64,000 bases of DNA from positions 62,001-126,000 of the forward strand of contig NZ_PKQP01000002.1 in NCBI RefSeq assembly GCF_002887735.1, written 5' to 3'. The translations under genes and the position numbers were made by a program. The stretch is from Stenotrophomonas bentonitica (lineage in GTDB: Bacteria > Pseudomonadota > Gammaproteobacteria > Xanthomonadales > Xanthomonadaceae). Below are positions 12,506-23,654 of this stretch, in pieces. How positions within the stretch are numbered: the stretch's first letter is position 1; each line of letters starts with the position of its first letter. The notes under the pieces are model-generated. The model saw only the letters and a list, made by a program, of their open reading frames with translations. It was not told the DNA's origin and made no database searches.

Positions 12506-12556
12506 AGCCGACCGTTGGTCGGCTGCCTTCCTCAGCCGACCAACGGTCGGCTCTAC
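12502..12556. repeat. SMAG-type palindromic element, inverted dimer
   Basis: Two copies of a GTAG-ended imperfect palindrome (core AGCCGACCGTTGGTCGGCT) face each other around a 7-base spacer, forming a 55-base perfect inverted repeat. This matches the SMAG class of REP-like elements known from Stenotrophomonas maltophilia. The left GTAG overlaps the truD stop codon. The hairpin could protect or terminate the truD transcript. Confidence 0.85.
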
Positions 12557-12582
12557 CCCGAGCGTGGGGGCCAGGGCCGGCG

Positions 12583-13122
12583 TTACCGGTTGCTCAGCAG
12601 CACCAGCACTGCACCGGTGCCGCCCTGGCCGGCGGGCGCGGAATGAAACGCGAGCACGTCGTTGCGCAGGCGCAGCAGACGATCGACCAGATTCTTCAGC
12701 ACCGGTGCGCCGCCATCGGATTGCAGTCCCTTGCCGTGGATGATGCGCACGCAGCCGTACTCATGGGCATGCGCTTCCACCAGGAACTGGCGCACCAGTG
12801 TCTCGGCCTGGGCCACCGTCGCGCCATGCAGGTCCAGTTCGTCCTGCACGGAGTACTGCCCGCGCTTTAGCCGCTGGAACATCCGCGGCGGCAGATTCTC
12901 GCGCCGGTAGCTGGCGGTATCGCCGGCCTCCAGTGGGCTGCTGTCGCGCAGCAGCCGGGCGAATTCCCCGCGGGCCTCCTGTTCATCCTGTTCGGCCATG
13001 CGCGCACGCGGCTTGGGCCGCGGCGTGGCCGGCGGCGGGGTGACCACCTTGCGCAGCGGCTTGACCTCGCCGATGGCGGCCCGGAACAGGGCCGCGGGAT
13101 CTTCGTCTTCAGAATGTGACAT
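12583..13122 (-). CDS. Smr domain protein (SmrA/SmrB-like nuclease)
   Basis: This 179-residue protein has a disordered, proline-rich N-terminus (about residues 1-60) and a C-terminal Smr domain (about 92-178) with the signatures ELDLHGATVAQA and IIHGKGLQSDGG. E. coli relatives are endonucleases; SmrB cleaves mRNA at collided ribosomes. Which subtype this is cannot be decided by eye. It is divergent from surE and convergent with truD. The ATG at 13122 is the only start giving a family-like N-terminus. Confidence 0.88.
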   Translation of the reverse strand: MSHSEDEDPAALFRAAIGEVKPLRKVVTPPPATPRPKPRARMAEQDEQEARGEFARLLRDSSPLEAGDTASYRRENLPPRMFQRLKRGQYSVQDELDLHGATVAQAETLVRQFLVEAHAHEYGCVRIIHGKGLQSDGGAPVLKNLVDRLLRLRNDVLAFHSAPAGQGGTGAVLVLLSNR

Positions 13123-13308
13123 GCGTACAGCCTAATGGGCGGGAGGGGCGATGCCTACCGTTATCGGGGTAGGACGATCTGTCCGCTTGCGGCACAATAG
13201 CTGACGCACTTGCGCGGTCGTCGCGCTCCGGAAGGGGCAGGGCCACCGCCGCCAACGGTGGGAAGTGATGGAATCGAAGTCTTGAAAAATCAAGCGGTTA
13301 AATCGCAG

Positions 13309-14088
13309 ATGCGGATTCTGGTCAGCAACGACGACGGTGTCGATGCGCCGGGCATCAAGATGCTCGCCACGGTATTGCGTGACGCAGGTCATGAAGTGAC
13401 CGTGGTCGCCCCCGATCGCGATCGCTCAGGCGCCAGCAATTCGCTGACCCTGGACCTGCCGATCCGCATGAAGCGCATCGACCACTACACCTGCTCGGTG
13501 GCCGGCACGCCGACCGACTGCGTGCATCTGGCCCTCACCGGCATGCTCGAGTACGAGCCGGATATCGTCGTCTCGGGCATCAACAACGCGGCCAACCTCG
13601 GCGACGACGTGATCTATTCCGGCACCGTCTCGGCGGCGATGGAAGGGCGCTTCCTGGGTCTGCCCGCCGTGGCGATGTCGCTGGTCACGCACAACCACGA
13701 GCCACGCAACTTCGAAACGGCCGCCCGCGCTGCGGTGGAGATCGTCACCCGGCTCAAGGCCGATCCACTGCCCGCCGACACCATCCTCAACGTCAACGTG
13801 CCGGACCTGCCGTGGAGCGAAGTACGCGGCTTCGAAGTGACCCGCCTGGGCAACCGTCACCGCGCCGAAGGCTGCATTGCCCAGCGCGACCCGCGCGGCA
13901 ACCAGGTGTACTGGATCGGCCCGGCCGGGCGCGAACAGGACTCCGGCCCGGGCACGGATTTCCACGCGGTGCGCAACGGCTATGTCTCGATCACCCCGAT
14001 CCAGGTCGACCTCACCCGCTACCAGGCGCTGGAGAAGGTGGCCAGCTGGGTCGGCGGGCTGACCGCCGCGCTGGATCGGCCGGCATGA
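13309..14088 (+). CDS. surE: 5'/3'-nucleotidase SurE
   Basis: SurE is a metal-dependent nucleoside monophosphatase, also acting on polyphosphate, linked to stationary-phase survival. The 259-residue protein begins [16 protein letters not shown] with metal ligands Asp8 and Asp9, followed by [15 protein letters not shown], the [25 protein letters not shown] signature split over residues near 85-110, and a C-terminal swapped hairpin region. The ATG at 13309 fits the family length; upstream sequence in frame is unconserved. It overlaps pcm by ATGA, as in many proteobacteria. Confidence 0.95.
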   Translation: MRILVSNDDGVDAPGIKMLATVLRDAGHEVTVVAPDRDRSGASNSLTLDLPIRMKRIDHYTCSVAGTPTDCVHLALTGMLEYEPDIVVSGINNAANLGDDVIYSGTVSAAMEGRFLGLPAVAMSLVTHNHEPRNFETAARAAVEIVTRLKADPLPADTILNVNVPDLPWSEVRGFEVTRLGNRHRAEGCIAQRDPRGNQVYWIGPAGREQDSGPGTDFHAVRNGYVSITPIQVDLTRYQALEKVASWVGGLTAALDRPA

Positions 14089-14762
14089 GCCCACGCCTGC
14101 GCCTGCAGCCCGAAGCGGTCGGCATCGGCATGACCTCCCAGCGCGTCCGCGACCGCCTGGTCGACCGCCTGCGCGATGCCGGCATCGCCGACGAAGCCAC
14201 CCTCAATGCCATCCGCGTGGTGCCGCGCCATCTGTTCATCGATGAAGCACTGGCCTCGCGTGCCTACGAAGACACCGCCCTGCCGATCGGCCACGGCCAG
14301 ACCATTTCGCAACCCTGGGTGGTTGCGCGCATGACCGAAGCGGTGCTGCAGTCGGCGCCGACGAAGGTGCTGGAAGTCGGCACCGGCTCGGGTTACCAGG
14401 CCGCCGTGCTGGGGGCGATCGGGCTGGAGGTCTACACGGTCGAGCGCATCGGAGATCTGCTGCGCCAGGCGCGCAAGCGCTTCCGCGCGCTGGGCATGAA
14501 CATCCGCAGCAAGCATGACGACGGGCGCGTCGGCTGGGCCGAGCACGGCCCTTACGATGCAATCGTGGTGACGGCGGCGGCACCGGCGCTGGTCGATGCG
14601 CTGGTCGAGCAGCTGGCCGTGGGTGGGCGCCTGGTGGCGCCGGTCGGCGGCCCGGGCGCGCAGTCGCTGATCCAGTTGACCCGTCGCGATGACGGCAGTG
14701 TCGAACAGCAGGTACTGGCACCGGTCACGTTCGTACCGCTGCTGTCTGGCATGCTGGACTGA
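14085..14762 (+). CDS. pcm: Protein-L-isoaspartate O-methyltransferase
   Basis: Pcm methylates isoaspartyl residues so that aged proteins can be repaired, using S-adenosylmethionine. The 225-residue protein has the N-terminal [17 protein letters not shown], the active-site region [21 protein letters not shown] split at residues near 66-86, and the SAM-binding glycine loop [15 protein letters not shown] near 96-110. It follows surE with a four-base overlap and precedes a DedA-like gene by 19 bases, part of the surE-pcm-nlpD survival cluster. Confidence 0.95.
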   Translation: MSPRLRLQPEAVGIGMTSQRVRDRLVDRLRDAGIADEATLNAIRVVPRHLFIDEALASRAYEDTALPIGHGQTISQPWVVARMTEAVLQSAPTKVLEVGTGSGYQAAVLGAIGLEVYTVERIGDLLRQARKRFRALGMNIRSKHDDGRVGWAEHGPYDAIVVTAAAPALVDALVEQLAVGGRLVAPVGGPGAQSLIQLTRRDDGSVEQQVLAPVTFVPLLSGMLD

Positions 14763-14781
14763 TTCCAAGGAGCGTTGCGTC

Positions 14782-15396
14782 ATGAAGATTTTTGGTCCGC
14801 TGTACGAGCGGGCAATGAAGTGGGCCGCGCACGAGCGCGCCCCGACCTATCTGACGGTGTTGAGCTTCATCGAAGCGATCATCTTCCCGGTGATGCCCGA
14901 GGTGATGCTGGCGCCGATGTGCGTGGCCCAGCCCAAGCGCGGCTGGTGGTTCGCCACGCTCAGTCTGGCCGGCTCGATGGCCGGTGCGCTGGTCGGCTAT
15001 GCGCTGGGCCACTTCGCCTTTGAAGCGCTCAAGCCGGTGTTCGCCGCGCTGGGCATGCTGGGCAGCATCGAGGGCGGTATCGCCATCGTGCAGGCCAAGA
15101 TGGCCGAGTCGCCGTGGGCAGTGTTCACCTTCCTGGTGCTGGGCGGCTTCATGCCGATCCCGATGAAGGTCTTCACATGGGCATCGGGTATCGTCGGCGT
15201 GCCGTTGCCGCAGTATTTCCTGAGCATGTTGATCGGCCGTGGCAAGCGCGTGTACGTGCTGGCGGCGGTCATTCGTATTGGCGGGCCGCGCGCGGAAGCT
15301 GCGCTGCGCCGTTGGATTGAACCGCTGGGCTGGATCGCGACCGCGCTGGTGGTCGTGCTGGTCGCCTGGCTTGTATGGAGGTCGAAGTTCGCATGA
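14782..15396 (+). CDS. YqaA family (SNARE-associated/VTT) membrane protein
   Basis: This is a 204-residue inner-membrane protein of the DedA-like YqaA family. It shows the re-entrant loop pattern IEAIIFPVMPEVMLAPM near residues 28-44, the glycine-rich GSMAGALVGYALGHFAFE near 67-84, FMPIPMKVFTWASG, and a C-terminal membrane anchor. Relatives are thought to be lipid transporters or scramblases. An AAGGAG ribosome site precedes the ATG at 14782. The stop overlaps the nlpD start by ATGA, placing it inside the surE-pcm-nlpD operon, where Xanthomonadaceae usually carry it. Confidence 0.85.
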   Translation: MKIFGPLYERAMKWAAHERAPTYLTVLSFIEAIIFPVMPEVMLAPMCVAQPKRGWWFATLSLAGSMAGALVGYALGHFAFEALKPVFAALGMLGSIEGGIAIVQAKMAESPWAVFTFLVLGGFMPIPMKVFTWASGIVGVPLPQYFLSMLIGRGKRVYVLAAVIRIGGPRAEAALRRWIEPLGWIATALVVVLVAWLVWRSKFA

Positions 15397-16172
15397 GTGC
15401 TGATCGTTTGAGCAAGGGAGTGCGCAGCGGCGCGCTGCTGTTGGTGGTGTCGGCGCTGAGCGCCTGCGGCACTGCCACCGTGGTGCGGCCCTCGGGCTCG
15501 GGCGGCGGCGTGGCCCACAGCACGCCGCAGACCTCGGTGGCCAAGCCCGGCCAGACTGCGGTCGTCCGTCGTGGCGACACGCTGTATGCACTGGCCCGCA
15601 TCCACAACATCACCCCGCGTGATCTGGCTGCCTGGAACGGGCTGGCCGAGCCGTACACGATCTATCCCGGCCAGTCGCTGCGCCTGTACCCGGGCGGCAG
15701 TGGCAGCCCCGGTCGCGCCCCGACCACCGTGGTCACCGCGCCGCGTCCGGGCAGTACGGCGCCGGCGGCCACCCCGGCCCCGACCACCGCCATCAAGAGC
15801 AACATCAGCTGGCGCTGGCCGGCCGATGGCGCGATCGTTGGCCGCTTCGTCGCCGGCGAGGCGACCAAGCAGGGCGTGGACATCGCCGGCACCAGCGGCC
15901 AGCCGGTCCGCGCGACCGCCGCCGGCGTGGTGGTGTATTCCGGTGCGGGCCTGGTCGGTTTCGGTGAGCTGATCATCATCAAGCACAGCGACCAGTGGCT
16001 GTCGGCGTATGGCCACAACCGCAAGCGCCTGGTCAGCGAAGGGCAGAGCGTGAAGGCCGGCGAGCAGATCGCCGAAATGGGCCGCACCGGCGCTGCGCGC
16101 GACATGCTGCACTTCGAGATCCGCTACAACGGCAAGCCGGTCGATCCGCTGCTGTATCTGCCGCCGCGGTAA
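15393..16172 (+). CDS. nlpD: NlpD-like lipoprotein with LysM and degenerate LytM (M23) domain
   Basis: This 259-residue outer-membrane lipoprotein has a lipobox LSAC at Cys25. A LysM domain follows at about residues 52-98 (VRRGDTLYALARIHNITPRD), then a proline/threonine linker and a LytM domain at about 140-256. The zinc ligands are missing: the first His is replaced in KQGVDIAG and the HxH is reduced to YGHN. As in E. coli NlpD, it probably activates the amidase AmiC during cell separation rather than cutting peptidoglycan itself. It is the last gene of the surE operon; no rpoS follows. Confidence 0.88.
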   Translation: MSADRLSKGVRSGALLLVVSALSACGTATVVRPSGSGGGVAHSTPQTSVAKPGQTAVVRRGDTLYALARIHNITPRDLAAWNGLAEPYTIYPGQSLRLYPGGSGSPGRAPTTVVTAPRPGSTAPAATPAPTTAIKSNISWRWPADGAIVGRFVAGEATKQGVDIAGTSGQPVRATAAGVVVYSGAGLVGFGELIIIKHSDQWLSAYGHNRKRLVSEGQSVKAGEQIAEMGRTGAARDMLHFEIRYNGKPVDPLLYLPPR

Positions 16173-16178
16173 TCAATG

Positions 16179-16202
16179 CAGCCGACCAACCGTCGGCTCT
16201 AC
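16179..16202 (-). repeat. SMAG-type palindromic element, single unit
   Basis: The minus strand reads GTAGAGCCGACGGTTGGTCGG and then CTG, a GTAG-ended imperfect palindrome nearly identical to the truD copies. It lies six bases after the nlpD stop. Confidence 0.75.
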
Positions 16203-16225
16203 CCCGCACAGCCCGTAACCGGGTG

Positions 16226-16249
16226 GTAGAGCGACGCCAAGCGTCGCTG
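16226..16249 (+). repeat. SMAG-type palindromic element, variant core
   Basis: GTAG is followed by the palindrome AGCGACGCCAAGCGTCGCT, which keeps the GTAG end and geometry of the neighbouring SMAG but has a different stem sequence. Together with the unit at 16179 it forms a head-to-head pair between nlpD and its terminator. Confidence 0.7.
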
Positions 16250-16270
16250 TCGAGGCCGGGACGCAGGCAC

Positions 16271-16296
16271 AAAAAAGGCCGCTCGCGGCGGCCTTT
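16271..16296. terminator. Bidirectional rho-independent terminator
   Basis: AAAAGGCCGC, loop TCGC, and GGCGGCCTTTT form a hairpin with A and T tracts on the two sides. It lies between the convergent nlpD and Mth938-like genes. Confidence 0.8.
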
Positions 16297-16316
16297 TCTG
16301 AACGGAAAGCCCGGTC

Positions 16317-16691
16317 TCACCCCTTCAGGATGAACGCCGCCGCCACCTTGCGACCCTCGCTGGCGAGGATGTTGAAGGTCCGTGCGGCCGCCGGGTTGTT
16401 CATCACTTCCAGGCCGATCCCCCGGGTCAGGCATGCGGCCATGACCGCAGCGGGCGGGAACACCTGGGTATCGCCGGTGCCCAGCACCACCAGTGCGGGG
16501 TTCAGCGCCAGCACCGGCGCCAGGTCTTCCGGGGTCAGGCGGGCGATATCGGCCACCGGCCAGGCTTCGATCAGCGTGTCCGGGGCCAGGATGAAACTGG
16601 CGGCCAGGGTCCGGTCATTCACCTTCGCGCTGCGGCCATCGGCGGCACGCAGGGCGTAGGCGTAATCGGGGATTTCGTGGCTCAGCTGCAT
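16317..16691 (-). CDS. Mth938-like domain protein (DUF498)
   Basis: This 124-residue protein belongs to the Mth938/NDUFAF3 superfamily, a small alpha/beta fold whose human relative assists respiratory complex I assembly; the bacterial function is unproven. Visible family features are VNDRTLAASFILAPDTLIEAWPV, LVVLGTGDTQVFPPAAVMAACLTRGIGLEVMN split over residues 60-100, and TFNILASEGRKVAAAFI at the C-terminus. The ATG at 16691 (MQLSHEIPDYAY) is the family start. It follows yhbY by 13 bases and is probably cotranscribed with it. Confidence 0.85.
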   Translation of the reverse strand: MQLSHEIPDYAYALRAADGRSAKVNDRTLAASFILAPDTLIEAWPVADIARLTPEDLAPVLALNPALVVLGTGDTQVFPPAAVMAACLTRGIGLEVMNNPAAARTFNILASEGRKVAAAFILKG

Positions 16692-16704
16692 GGGCGTTCC
16701 GGGA

Positions 16705-17010
16705 TCAGCCGCGCGGCAGGACGATCTGGCGCTGTTCCTTGCTCGGGCGGTACAGCACGGCCACGTGGCCGATGCGCTGCACCAGCGCGCTTTCACTGGC
16801 ACTGACCAGCTCGGCGATGAGGGCGTCGCGGGCCTCGCGGTCTTCGGCGGCGACCTTCACCTTGATCAGCTCGTGGCGTTCCAGCACCTCTTCCAGTTCA
16901 GCCAGGAAGGCCGGTGTCACCCCCTTGCCGCCGATCTGGAGCAGGGCTTTCAGATCATGCGCGTGACCGCGGAGGAAACGGGTTTGGGAAGACGTCAGGG
17001 CGATAGCCAT
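16705..17010 (-). CDS. yhbY: Ribosome assembly RNA-binding protein YhbY (CRM domain)
   Basis: YhbY binds pre-50S ribosomal particles. The 101-residue protein is a single CRM domain with the RNA-binding GxxG loop GGKG at residues 27-30 and the following VTPAFLAELEEVLERHELIKVKV. It is divergent from rlmE, a 50S rRNA methyltransferase, with about 65 bases between their starts. The yhbY/rlmE-ftsH divergence is conserved in gamma-proteobacteria and links two ribosome-assembly factors. Confidence 0.93.
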   Translation of the reverse strand: MAIALTSSQTRFLRGHAHDLKALLQIGGKGVTPAFLAELEEVLERHELIKVKVAAEDREARDALIAELVSASESALVQRIGHVAVLYRPSKEQRQIVLPRG

Positions 17011-17075
17011 TCAGGAACAAGCGGTTAACTGGGGCGATCAGGGTATCATGACCTCCCCATCGGACCCGCATCTCA

Positions 17076-17708
17076 ATGGCAACCCGCAGCAAAAGCAGTC
17101 AACGTTGGTTGAAAGAGCACTTCGCCGACCCCTTCGTGAAGAAGGCCCAGGCCGAGGGCATGCGCTCGCGCGCGGCCTACAAACTGGAGGAGCTGCTGGA
17201 GCGGGATCGGCTGCTGAAGCCGCACATGGTCGTGGTCGACCTGGGTGCCGCCCCGGGCGGCTGGTCCCAGCAGGTCCGCCGTCAGATCGGCGACACCGGC
17301 CGGGTCCTGGCGCTGGACATCCTGGAGATGCCGCCGCTGGCAGGCGTGGAGTTCCTTCACGGTGACTTCAGGGAACAGGCCGTCCTATCGGAGTTCGAAG
17401 CCATGCTGGGGGATCAGCCGGTAGACCTTGTGCTCTCGGATATGGCCCCCAATAAGAGTGGAATGGACGCGGTGGACCAACCGCGGATGATGCACCTGGC
17501 AGAGTTGGCGTTGGAGTTTGCCGACAACCATCTCAAGCCCGGTGGCGCGTTCCTGATCAAGCTGTTCCAGGGCGTGGGCTTTGACGACTACGTGCGCGAA
17601 ATGCGCCGCCGGTACGACAAAGTGGTGATCCGCAAGCCTGAAGCGTCCCGTAAGCGCTCGCCCGAGGTGTACGCCTTGGGGCAGGGAAAACGCGCGCAGA
17701 TCAAGTAA
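17076..17708 (+). CDS. rlmE: 23S rRNA (uridine(2552)-2'-O)-methyltransferase
   Basis: RlmE (FtsJ/RrmJ) methylates the ribose of U2552 in the A loop of 23S rRNA using SAM. The 210-residue protein shows the K-D-K-E catalytic set: Lys36 in RAAYKLEEL, Asp in [10 protein letters not shown], Lys in FLIKLFQG, and a C-terminal Glu in SPEVYALG. The SAM loop [15 protein letters not shown] lies near residues 55-69. It precedes ftsH by about 50 bases, the classic rlmE-ftsH heat-shock pairing. Confidence 0.96.
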   Translation: MATRSKSSQRWLKEHFADPFVKKAQAEGMRSRAAYKLEELLERDRLLKPHMVVVDLGAAPGGWSQQVRRQIGDTGRVLALDILEMPPLAGVEFLHGDFREQAVLSEFEAMLGDQPVDLVLSDMAPNKSGMDAVDQPRMMHLAELALEFADNHLKPGGAFLIKLFQGVGFDDYVREMRRRYDKVVIRKPEASRKRSPEVYALGQGKRAQIK

Positions 17709-17761
17709 GCTCAACCATACGAATCGCGTCAGGAATTAGAGGAACACCGGAGCCAATGAGG

Positions 17762-19702
<1,941 letters not shown>

Positions 19703-19720
19703 GTGTTGCCCACGTAAGTG

Positions 19721-19753
19721 ACGAAGGCCGGGGAAACCCGGCCTTCGTCGTTT
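19721..19753 (+). terminator. Rho-independent terminator after ftsH
   Basis: ACGAAGGCCGGG, loop GAAA, and CCCGGCCTTCGT form a 12-bp hairpin followed by CGTTT. It closes the rlmE-ftsH unit. Confidence 0.75.
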
Positions 19754-19801
19754 CCGGCGGGTCATAATGTGGCTCTGTTTTCGTTCCCGTTCTGGAGTCC
19801 C

Positions 19802-19987
19802 ATGTCCGCACCCCCACCGCAGCCGATCTCGCACACCACTGAAATGGTGATCGCCACGATCATTGGCGTGGCCATCGGCCTGACCCGCGACAACTTCCTG
19901 CTCGGCGCCGGCATCGGCATCGCCGTCGGCGTGCTGATGAGCATCGCCAAGACGGTCTACGTGGAGCGCAAGCGCCGCCAGCGCTGA
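19802..19987 (+). CDS. Small hydrophobic membrane protein, unknown function
   Basis: This 61-residue protein has a short polar N-terminus, a hydrophobic stretch of glycine and isoleucine from about residue 14 to 48 (two short helices or one hairpin), and a basic tail KTVYVERKRRQR. The ATG at 19802 follows a TGGAG-type site. Coding is supported by codon bias and by the terminators and promoters that isolate it. No family is recognised. It precedes folP by about 80 bases. Confidence 0.6.
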   Translation: MSAPPPQPISHTTEMVIATIIGVAIGLTRDNFLLGAGIGIAVGVLMSIAKTVYVERKRRQR

Positions 19988-20069
19988 GGGCAGGCTTCGT
20001 CAGCGCGACCGGCAGGCGGTCGCGTGGTCCGGCGTAAACTACGCGCTGGCGTACTTCGTGGATCTGCCC

Positions 20070-20969
20070 ATGTTCGACATTTCTCCCCAGCTCGATTGCG
20101 GCGGCCGCTTGCTGCGGCTGGATCGCCCGCGGGTCATGGGCATCGTCAATGTCACCCCGGATTCGTTCTCCGACGGCGGTGAGCACGGCAGCGTCGAGGC
20201 CGCGGTCGCACACGGCCTGCAGCTGGTCGCCGAAGGTGCCGACCTGCTCGACATCGGCGGCGAGTCGACCCGGCCTGGCAGTGCGCCGGTGCCGCTGGAC
20301 GAAGAACTGCGCCGGGTCATCCCGGTGATCGAGCGCCTGGCGCGCGAAACTTCCGTGCCGATCAGCATCGACACTTTCAAGCCCGAGGTGATGCGTGCCG
20401 CCGTTGCCGCCGGTGCCGGCCTGATCAATGACATTCATGCGCTGCGCCAGCCCGGTGCGCTGGAGGCTGCCGCCGAGCTCGGCGTGCCGGTGGTGTTGAT
20501 GCACATGCAGGGCGAGCCGGGCAGCATGCAGGACACCCCGCACTACGACGATGTCGTCGCCGAGGTGCATCGTTTCCTGACCGAGCGCATGTTCCAGGCC
20601 GAGATGGCCGGCGTCGTCAAGAAGCACCTGATCATCGATCTGGGCTTCGGCTTCGGCAAGACCACCGAACACAACATGATCCTGCTGGCGCGCTCGGACC
20701 GTTTCCTTGAGCTCGGTGTCCCGATGCTGGCTGGCCTGTCGCGCAAGCGCAGCATCGGTGAGCTGACCGGTCGTGAACAGCCGCGTGACCGCGTGGCCGG
20801 TTCGGTCGCCGCGCACCTGATCGCTGCCCAGCGCGGCGCAATGCTGCTGCGCGTGCACGATGTCGCGGCCACGGTCGATGCCCTGAAGGTGTGGGCGGCG
20901 GTGGATGCCGTGCCGATGCCGCGGGTCTCGGCCGCACCGGCGATGCCGCGCTGGCCGGACGAGGACTGA
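20070..20969 (+). CDS. folP: Dihydropteroate synthase
   Basis: FolP joins p-aminobenzoate to the pterin diphosphate in folate synthesis and is the sulfonamide target. The 299-residue TIM-barrel protein carries both signatures: [16 protein letters not shown] near residues 26-41 and [14 protein letters not shown] near 65-78. The phosphate-binding C-terminal segment [12 protein letters not shown] is also present. ATG 20070 was chosen over an in-frame GTG 12 bases upstream. The stop overlaps the miaA start. Linkage to ftsH upstream is conserved in E. coli (ftsH-folP). Confidence 0.95.
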   Translation: MFDISPQLDCGGRLLRLDRPRVMGIVNVTPDSFSDGGEHGSVEAAVAHGLQLVAEGADLLDIGGESTRPGSAPVPLDEELRRVIPVIERLARETSVPISIDTFKPEVMRAAVAAGAGLINDIHALRQPGALEAAAELGVPVVLMHMQGEPGSMQDTPHYDDVVAEVHRFLTERMFQAEMAGVVKKHLIIDLGFGFGKTTEHNMILLARSDRFLELGVPMLAGLSRKRSIGELTGREQPRDRVAGSVAAHLIAAQRGAMLLRVHDVAATVDALKVWAAVDAVPMPRVSAAPAMPRWPDED

Positions 20970-21922
20970 TGGCCGTCGACCAACGCCCGCTTGCGATCGC
21001 GGTGATGGGGCCGACCGCGTCGGGCAAGACCGCCACCGCGATTGCGCTGGCCCAGCAGTTGGACGGTGAGATCGTCAGCGTCGATTCGGCCCTGGTCTAC
21101 CGCGGTCTGGATATCGGTTCGGCCAAACCCGACGCCGCCGAGCGCGCCCAGGCCCCGCATCATCTCCTCGATGTGCGCGACCCGTGGCAGACCTATTCGG
21201 CGGCAGAGTTCGCCGGCGACGCTGCCCGGGCCGTGCGCGACATCATTGCGCGCGGCCGCATGCCGATTCTGGCCGGTGGTACCGGGCTGTACTTTCGTGC
21301 CCTGCTGCAGGGCCTGTCGCCGATGCCTGAAGCCGATCCGGCGGTGCGCGCGCAGATCGCGGCCGAGGCGGCCGGGCAGGGCTGGGCGGCGATGCACGCC
21401 CAACTGGCCGATATCGATCCGGCAGCGGCAAAGCGCATTCATGCGACCGATCCACAGCGCATCCAGCGGGCGCTGGAAGTCCATCGCCTGACCGGCACCC
21501 CGATCAGCGAATGGCAGAAGCTGCCTGGTGTGGACCGGCTGCCGGTGCGGGCGCTCAAGCTGGTATTGGCCCCCCGCGAGCGCAAGGTGCTGCACCAGCG
21601 CATCGAAACCCGGTTCGACGCGATGCTGGATCACGGTTTCCTGGATGAAGTCCGCGCGCTACGCGCCCTGCCGGCCATGGCCGGGGTGGCCGCGCCGCTG
21701 GATCTGCCGGCCGTACGCGCGGTCGGCTACCGGCAGGCATGGGAATACCTGGGCGGGCAGGGGACGGCCGCCGAGTTCCGTGAGCGGGGTATCCAGGCCA
21801 CCCGGCAGCTGGCCAAGCGGCAGCTGACCTGGTTGCGCGGGGAGCTTGATGCGCGCTGGTTCGATCCCCATTTAGAGAAGGCTTCCCTGGCGGATGCGGT
21901 GTCGACCTTCGTCGCACGCTGA
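20969..21922 (+). CDS. miaA: tRNA dimethylallyltransferase
   Basis: MiaA prenylates A37 of tRNAs reading UNN codons, using dimethylallyl diphosphate. The 317-residue protein has the P-loop [16 protein letters not shown] near residues 13-28, the conserved [19 protein letters not shown], the [14 protein letters not shown] segment and [12 protein letters not shown] near the C-terminus. It overlaps folP by one base and is followed by hfq and hflX, the conserved miaA-hfq-hflX block. Confidence 0.96.
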   Translation: MAVDQRPLAIAVMGPTASGKTATAIALAQQLDGEIVSVDSALVYRGLDIGSAKPDAAERAQAPHHLLDVRDPWQTYSAAEFAGDAARAVRDIIARGRMPILAGGTGLYFRALLQGLSPMPEADPAVRAQIAAEAAGQGWAAMHAQLADIDPAAAKRIHATDPQRIQRALEVHRLTGTPISEWQKLPGVDRLPVRALKLVLAPRERKVLHQRIETRFDAMLDHGFLDEVRALRALPAMAGVAAPLDLPAVRAVGYRQAWEYLGGQGTAAEFRERGIQATRQLAKRQLTWLRGELDARWFDPHLEKASLADAVSTFVAR

Positions 21923-22029
21923 GTCCACGCCGCCACCCACCCGCCCCGTGTACCATCAAGGGTTCCGGCGGGCGGCGGGGGCCGTGGCAACTGCCGGAAG
22001 ACCATAAAAACAATAATCAGGAGTGTGCA

Positions 22030-22311
22030 ATGTCCAAGGGGCAATCGCTGCAGGATCCGTTTCTGAATGCACTTCGGCGCGAACGTGTGCCGGTGTCGGT
22101 GTATCTGGTCAATGGCATCAAGCTGCAGGGGACGATTGAATCGTTCGACCAGTTCGTGGTGCTGCTGCGTAACACGGTGAGCCAGATGGTGTACAAGCAC
22201 GCCATTTCGACCGTGGTACCGGCGCGCAATGTGAAGGTCGGGCCCGGTGGTGGCTATGTGCAGTCCAACGATGGCGCCGAAGGCGTCCAAGGTGATGACG
22301 ACGTTGAGTGA
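22030..22311 (+). CDS. hfq: RNA chaperone Hfq
   Basis: Hfq is the hexameric Sm-like chaperone that matches small RNAs to target mRNAs. The 93-residue protein has Sm1 ([20 protein letters not shown] and the following NGIKLQG) and Sm2 ([11 protein letters not shown]) in the first 68 residues, with the proximal-face QDPF and YKHAIS residues intact. A short acidic and glycine-rich tail ends the protein. A strong AGGAG site lies before the ATG. It sits between miaA and hflX. Confidence 0.97.
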   Translation: MSKGQSLQDPFLNALRRERVPVSVYLVNGIKLQGTIESFDQFVVLLRNTVSQMVYKHAISTVVPARNVKVGPGGGYVQSNDGAEGVQGDDDVE

Positions 22312-22337
22312 CAGTGTGAAAAATTCTGGAGAACTGC

Positions 22338-23648
22338 GTGTTTGACCGTTCCAAGCGAGGCGAACACGCACTCCTGATCCAGCCGCACGCCGGCCGGCTC
22401 GAAGATGACGTGCTTGAAGAGTTCACCGATCTGGCCCGCTCCGCCGGGGCCAGCATCGCGGCCACGTTGACCGCGCGCATCGATCGGCCCAATCCGTCGA
22501 TCCTGATCGGCAGCGGCAAGCTGGACGAGGTCAAGGCCGCGGCCGAGGCCACCGGCGCTGACCTGATTCTGGTCAACCACGCCCTGTCGCCGGGGCAGGA
22601 GCGCAACCTGGAGCGGTTCCTGGAGCGGCGCGTGATCGACCGCACCGGGCTGATCCTGGATATCTTCGCCCAGCGTGCGCGCAGCCATGAAGGCAAGCTG
22701 CAGGTGGAACTGGCGCAGTTGCGCCACATGTCCACGCGGCTGGTCCGCGGCTGGACCCATCTGGAGCGCCAGCGCGGTGGTTCCATCGGCCTGCGTGGCC
22801 CGGGTGAGACCCAGCTGGAAACCGATCGCCGCCTGCTGCAGAAGCGGGTGGAGCAGCTGCAGAAGAAACTGGAAAAGGTGGAAGTGCAGCGCACCCAGAT
22901 GCGCCGTGCCCGCCTGCGCAGCGAACTGCCGCGCGTCGCCTTGGTGGGTTACACCAACGCCGGCAAGTCGACCCTGTTCAACGCGTTGACTGGCGCCGAG
23001 GCCTACGCGGCGGACCAGCTGTTCGCGACGCTGGACCCGACGGTGCGCCGCATCGCACTGCCCGGTGGCAGCGTCGTGCTTGCCGATACCGTCGGTTTCG
23101 TCCGCGACCTGCCGCATGACCTGGTGGCTGCGTTCCGCTCGACCTTGTCTGAAGCCCGCGAAGCGGACTTCCTGCTGCACCTGGTCGACGCCGCCGATCC
23201 GCACCGTGAGGAGCGCATCGCGCAGGTCGATGAGGTGCTGACTGCCATCGGCGCGGGCGATCTGCCGCAGCTGCTGGTGTTCAACAAGATCGACCGCATC
23301 GACGGGGCCGAGGTGCGCCACGATGGCCAGGACGGCATCCCCGACAGCGCCCGTCGCGAACGGGTCTGGATTTCCGCCCGCGACAACGTGGGCCTGCCGC
23401 TGCTGCAGTCCGTGCTGGGCAAGCGTCTGGGCCTGCAGCACGTCAGTGGCGAGCTGCGGCTGCCGCCAAGTGCCGGTCGCCTGCGGTCGCGTCTGCACCA
23501 GCTGGAGGTCGTGCGCAGCGAAGCAACCGATGAAGACGGTTGGCTGCTCCAGGTTGAGATTCCGATCGCCGAGGCCGAGAAGCTGGCGGCCGGCGAGGAC
23601 GGCGCACCGATCCGCGCCATGCTCCCGGAAAAACTTCCGGAGTGGTGA
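22338..23648 (+). CDS. hflX: GTPase HflX
   Basis: HflX is a GTPase that splits stalled or hibernating 70S ribosomes. The 436-residue protein has an N-terminal glycine-rich domain (GSGKLDEVKAAAE), a long coiled coil near 165-195, and a G domain with G1 GYTNAGKST near residues 203-211, G3 DTVGF and G4 NKID. The start is GTG at 22338, five bases after a CTGGAG site. It follows hfq by 26 bases. No hflKC genes follow, unlike E. coli; a GC-rich hairpin lies just past the stop. Confidence 0.95.
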   Translation: MFDRSKRGEHALLIQPHAGRLEDDVLEEFTDLARSAGASIAATLTARIDRPNPSILIGSGKLDEVKAAAEATGADLILVNHALSPGQERNLERFLERRVIDRTGLILDIFAQRARSHEGKLQVELAQLRHMSTRLVRGWTHLERQRGGSIGLRGPGETQLETDRRLLQKRVEQLQKKLEKVEVQRTQMRRARLRSELPRVALVGYTNAGKSTLFNALTGAEAYAADQLFATLDPTVRRIALPGGSVVLADTVGFVRDLPHDLVAAFRSTLSEAREADFLLHLVDAADPHREERIAQVDEVLTAIGAGDLPQLLVFNKIDRIDGAEVRHDGQDGIPDSARRERVWISARDNVGLPLLQSVLGKRLGLQHVSGELRLPPSAGRLRSRLHQLEVVRSEATDEDGWLLQVEIPIAEAEKLAAGEDGAPIRAMLPEKLPEW

Positions 23649-23654
23649 GGGGTG

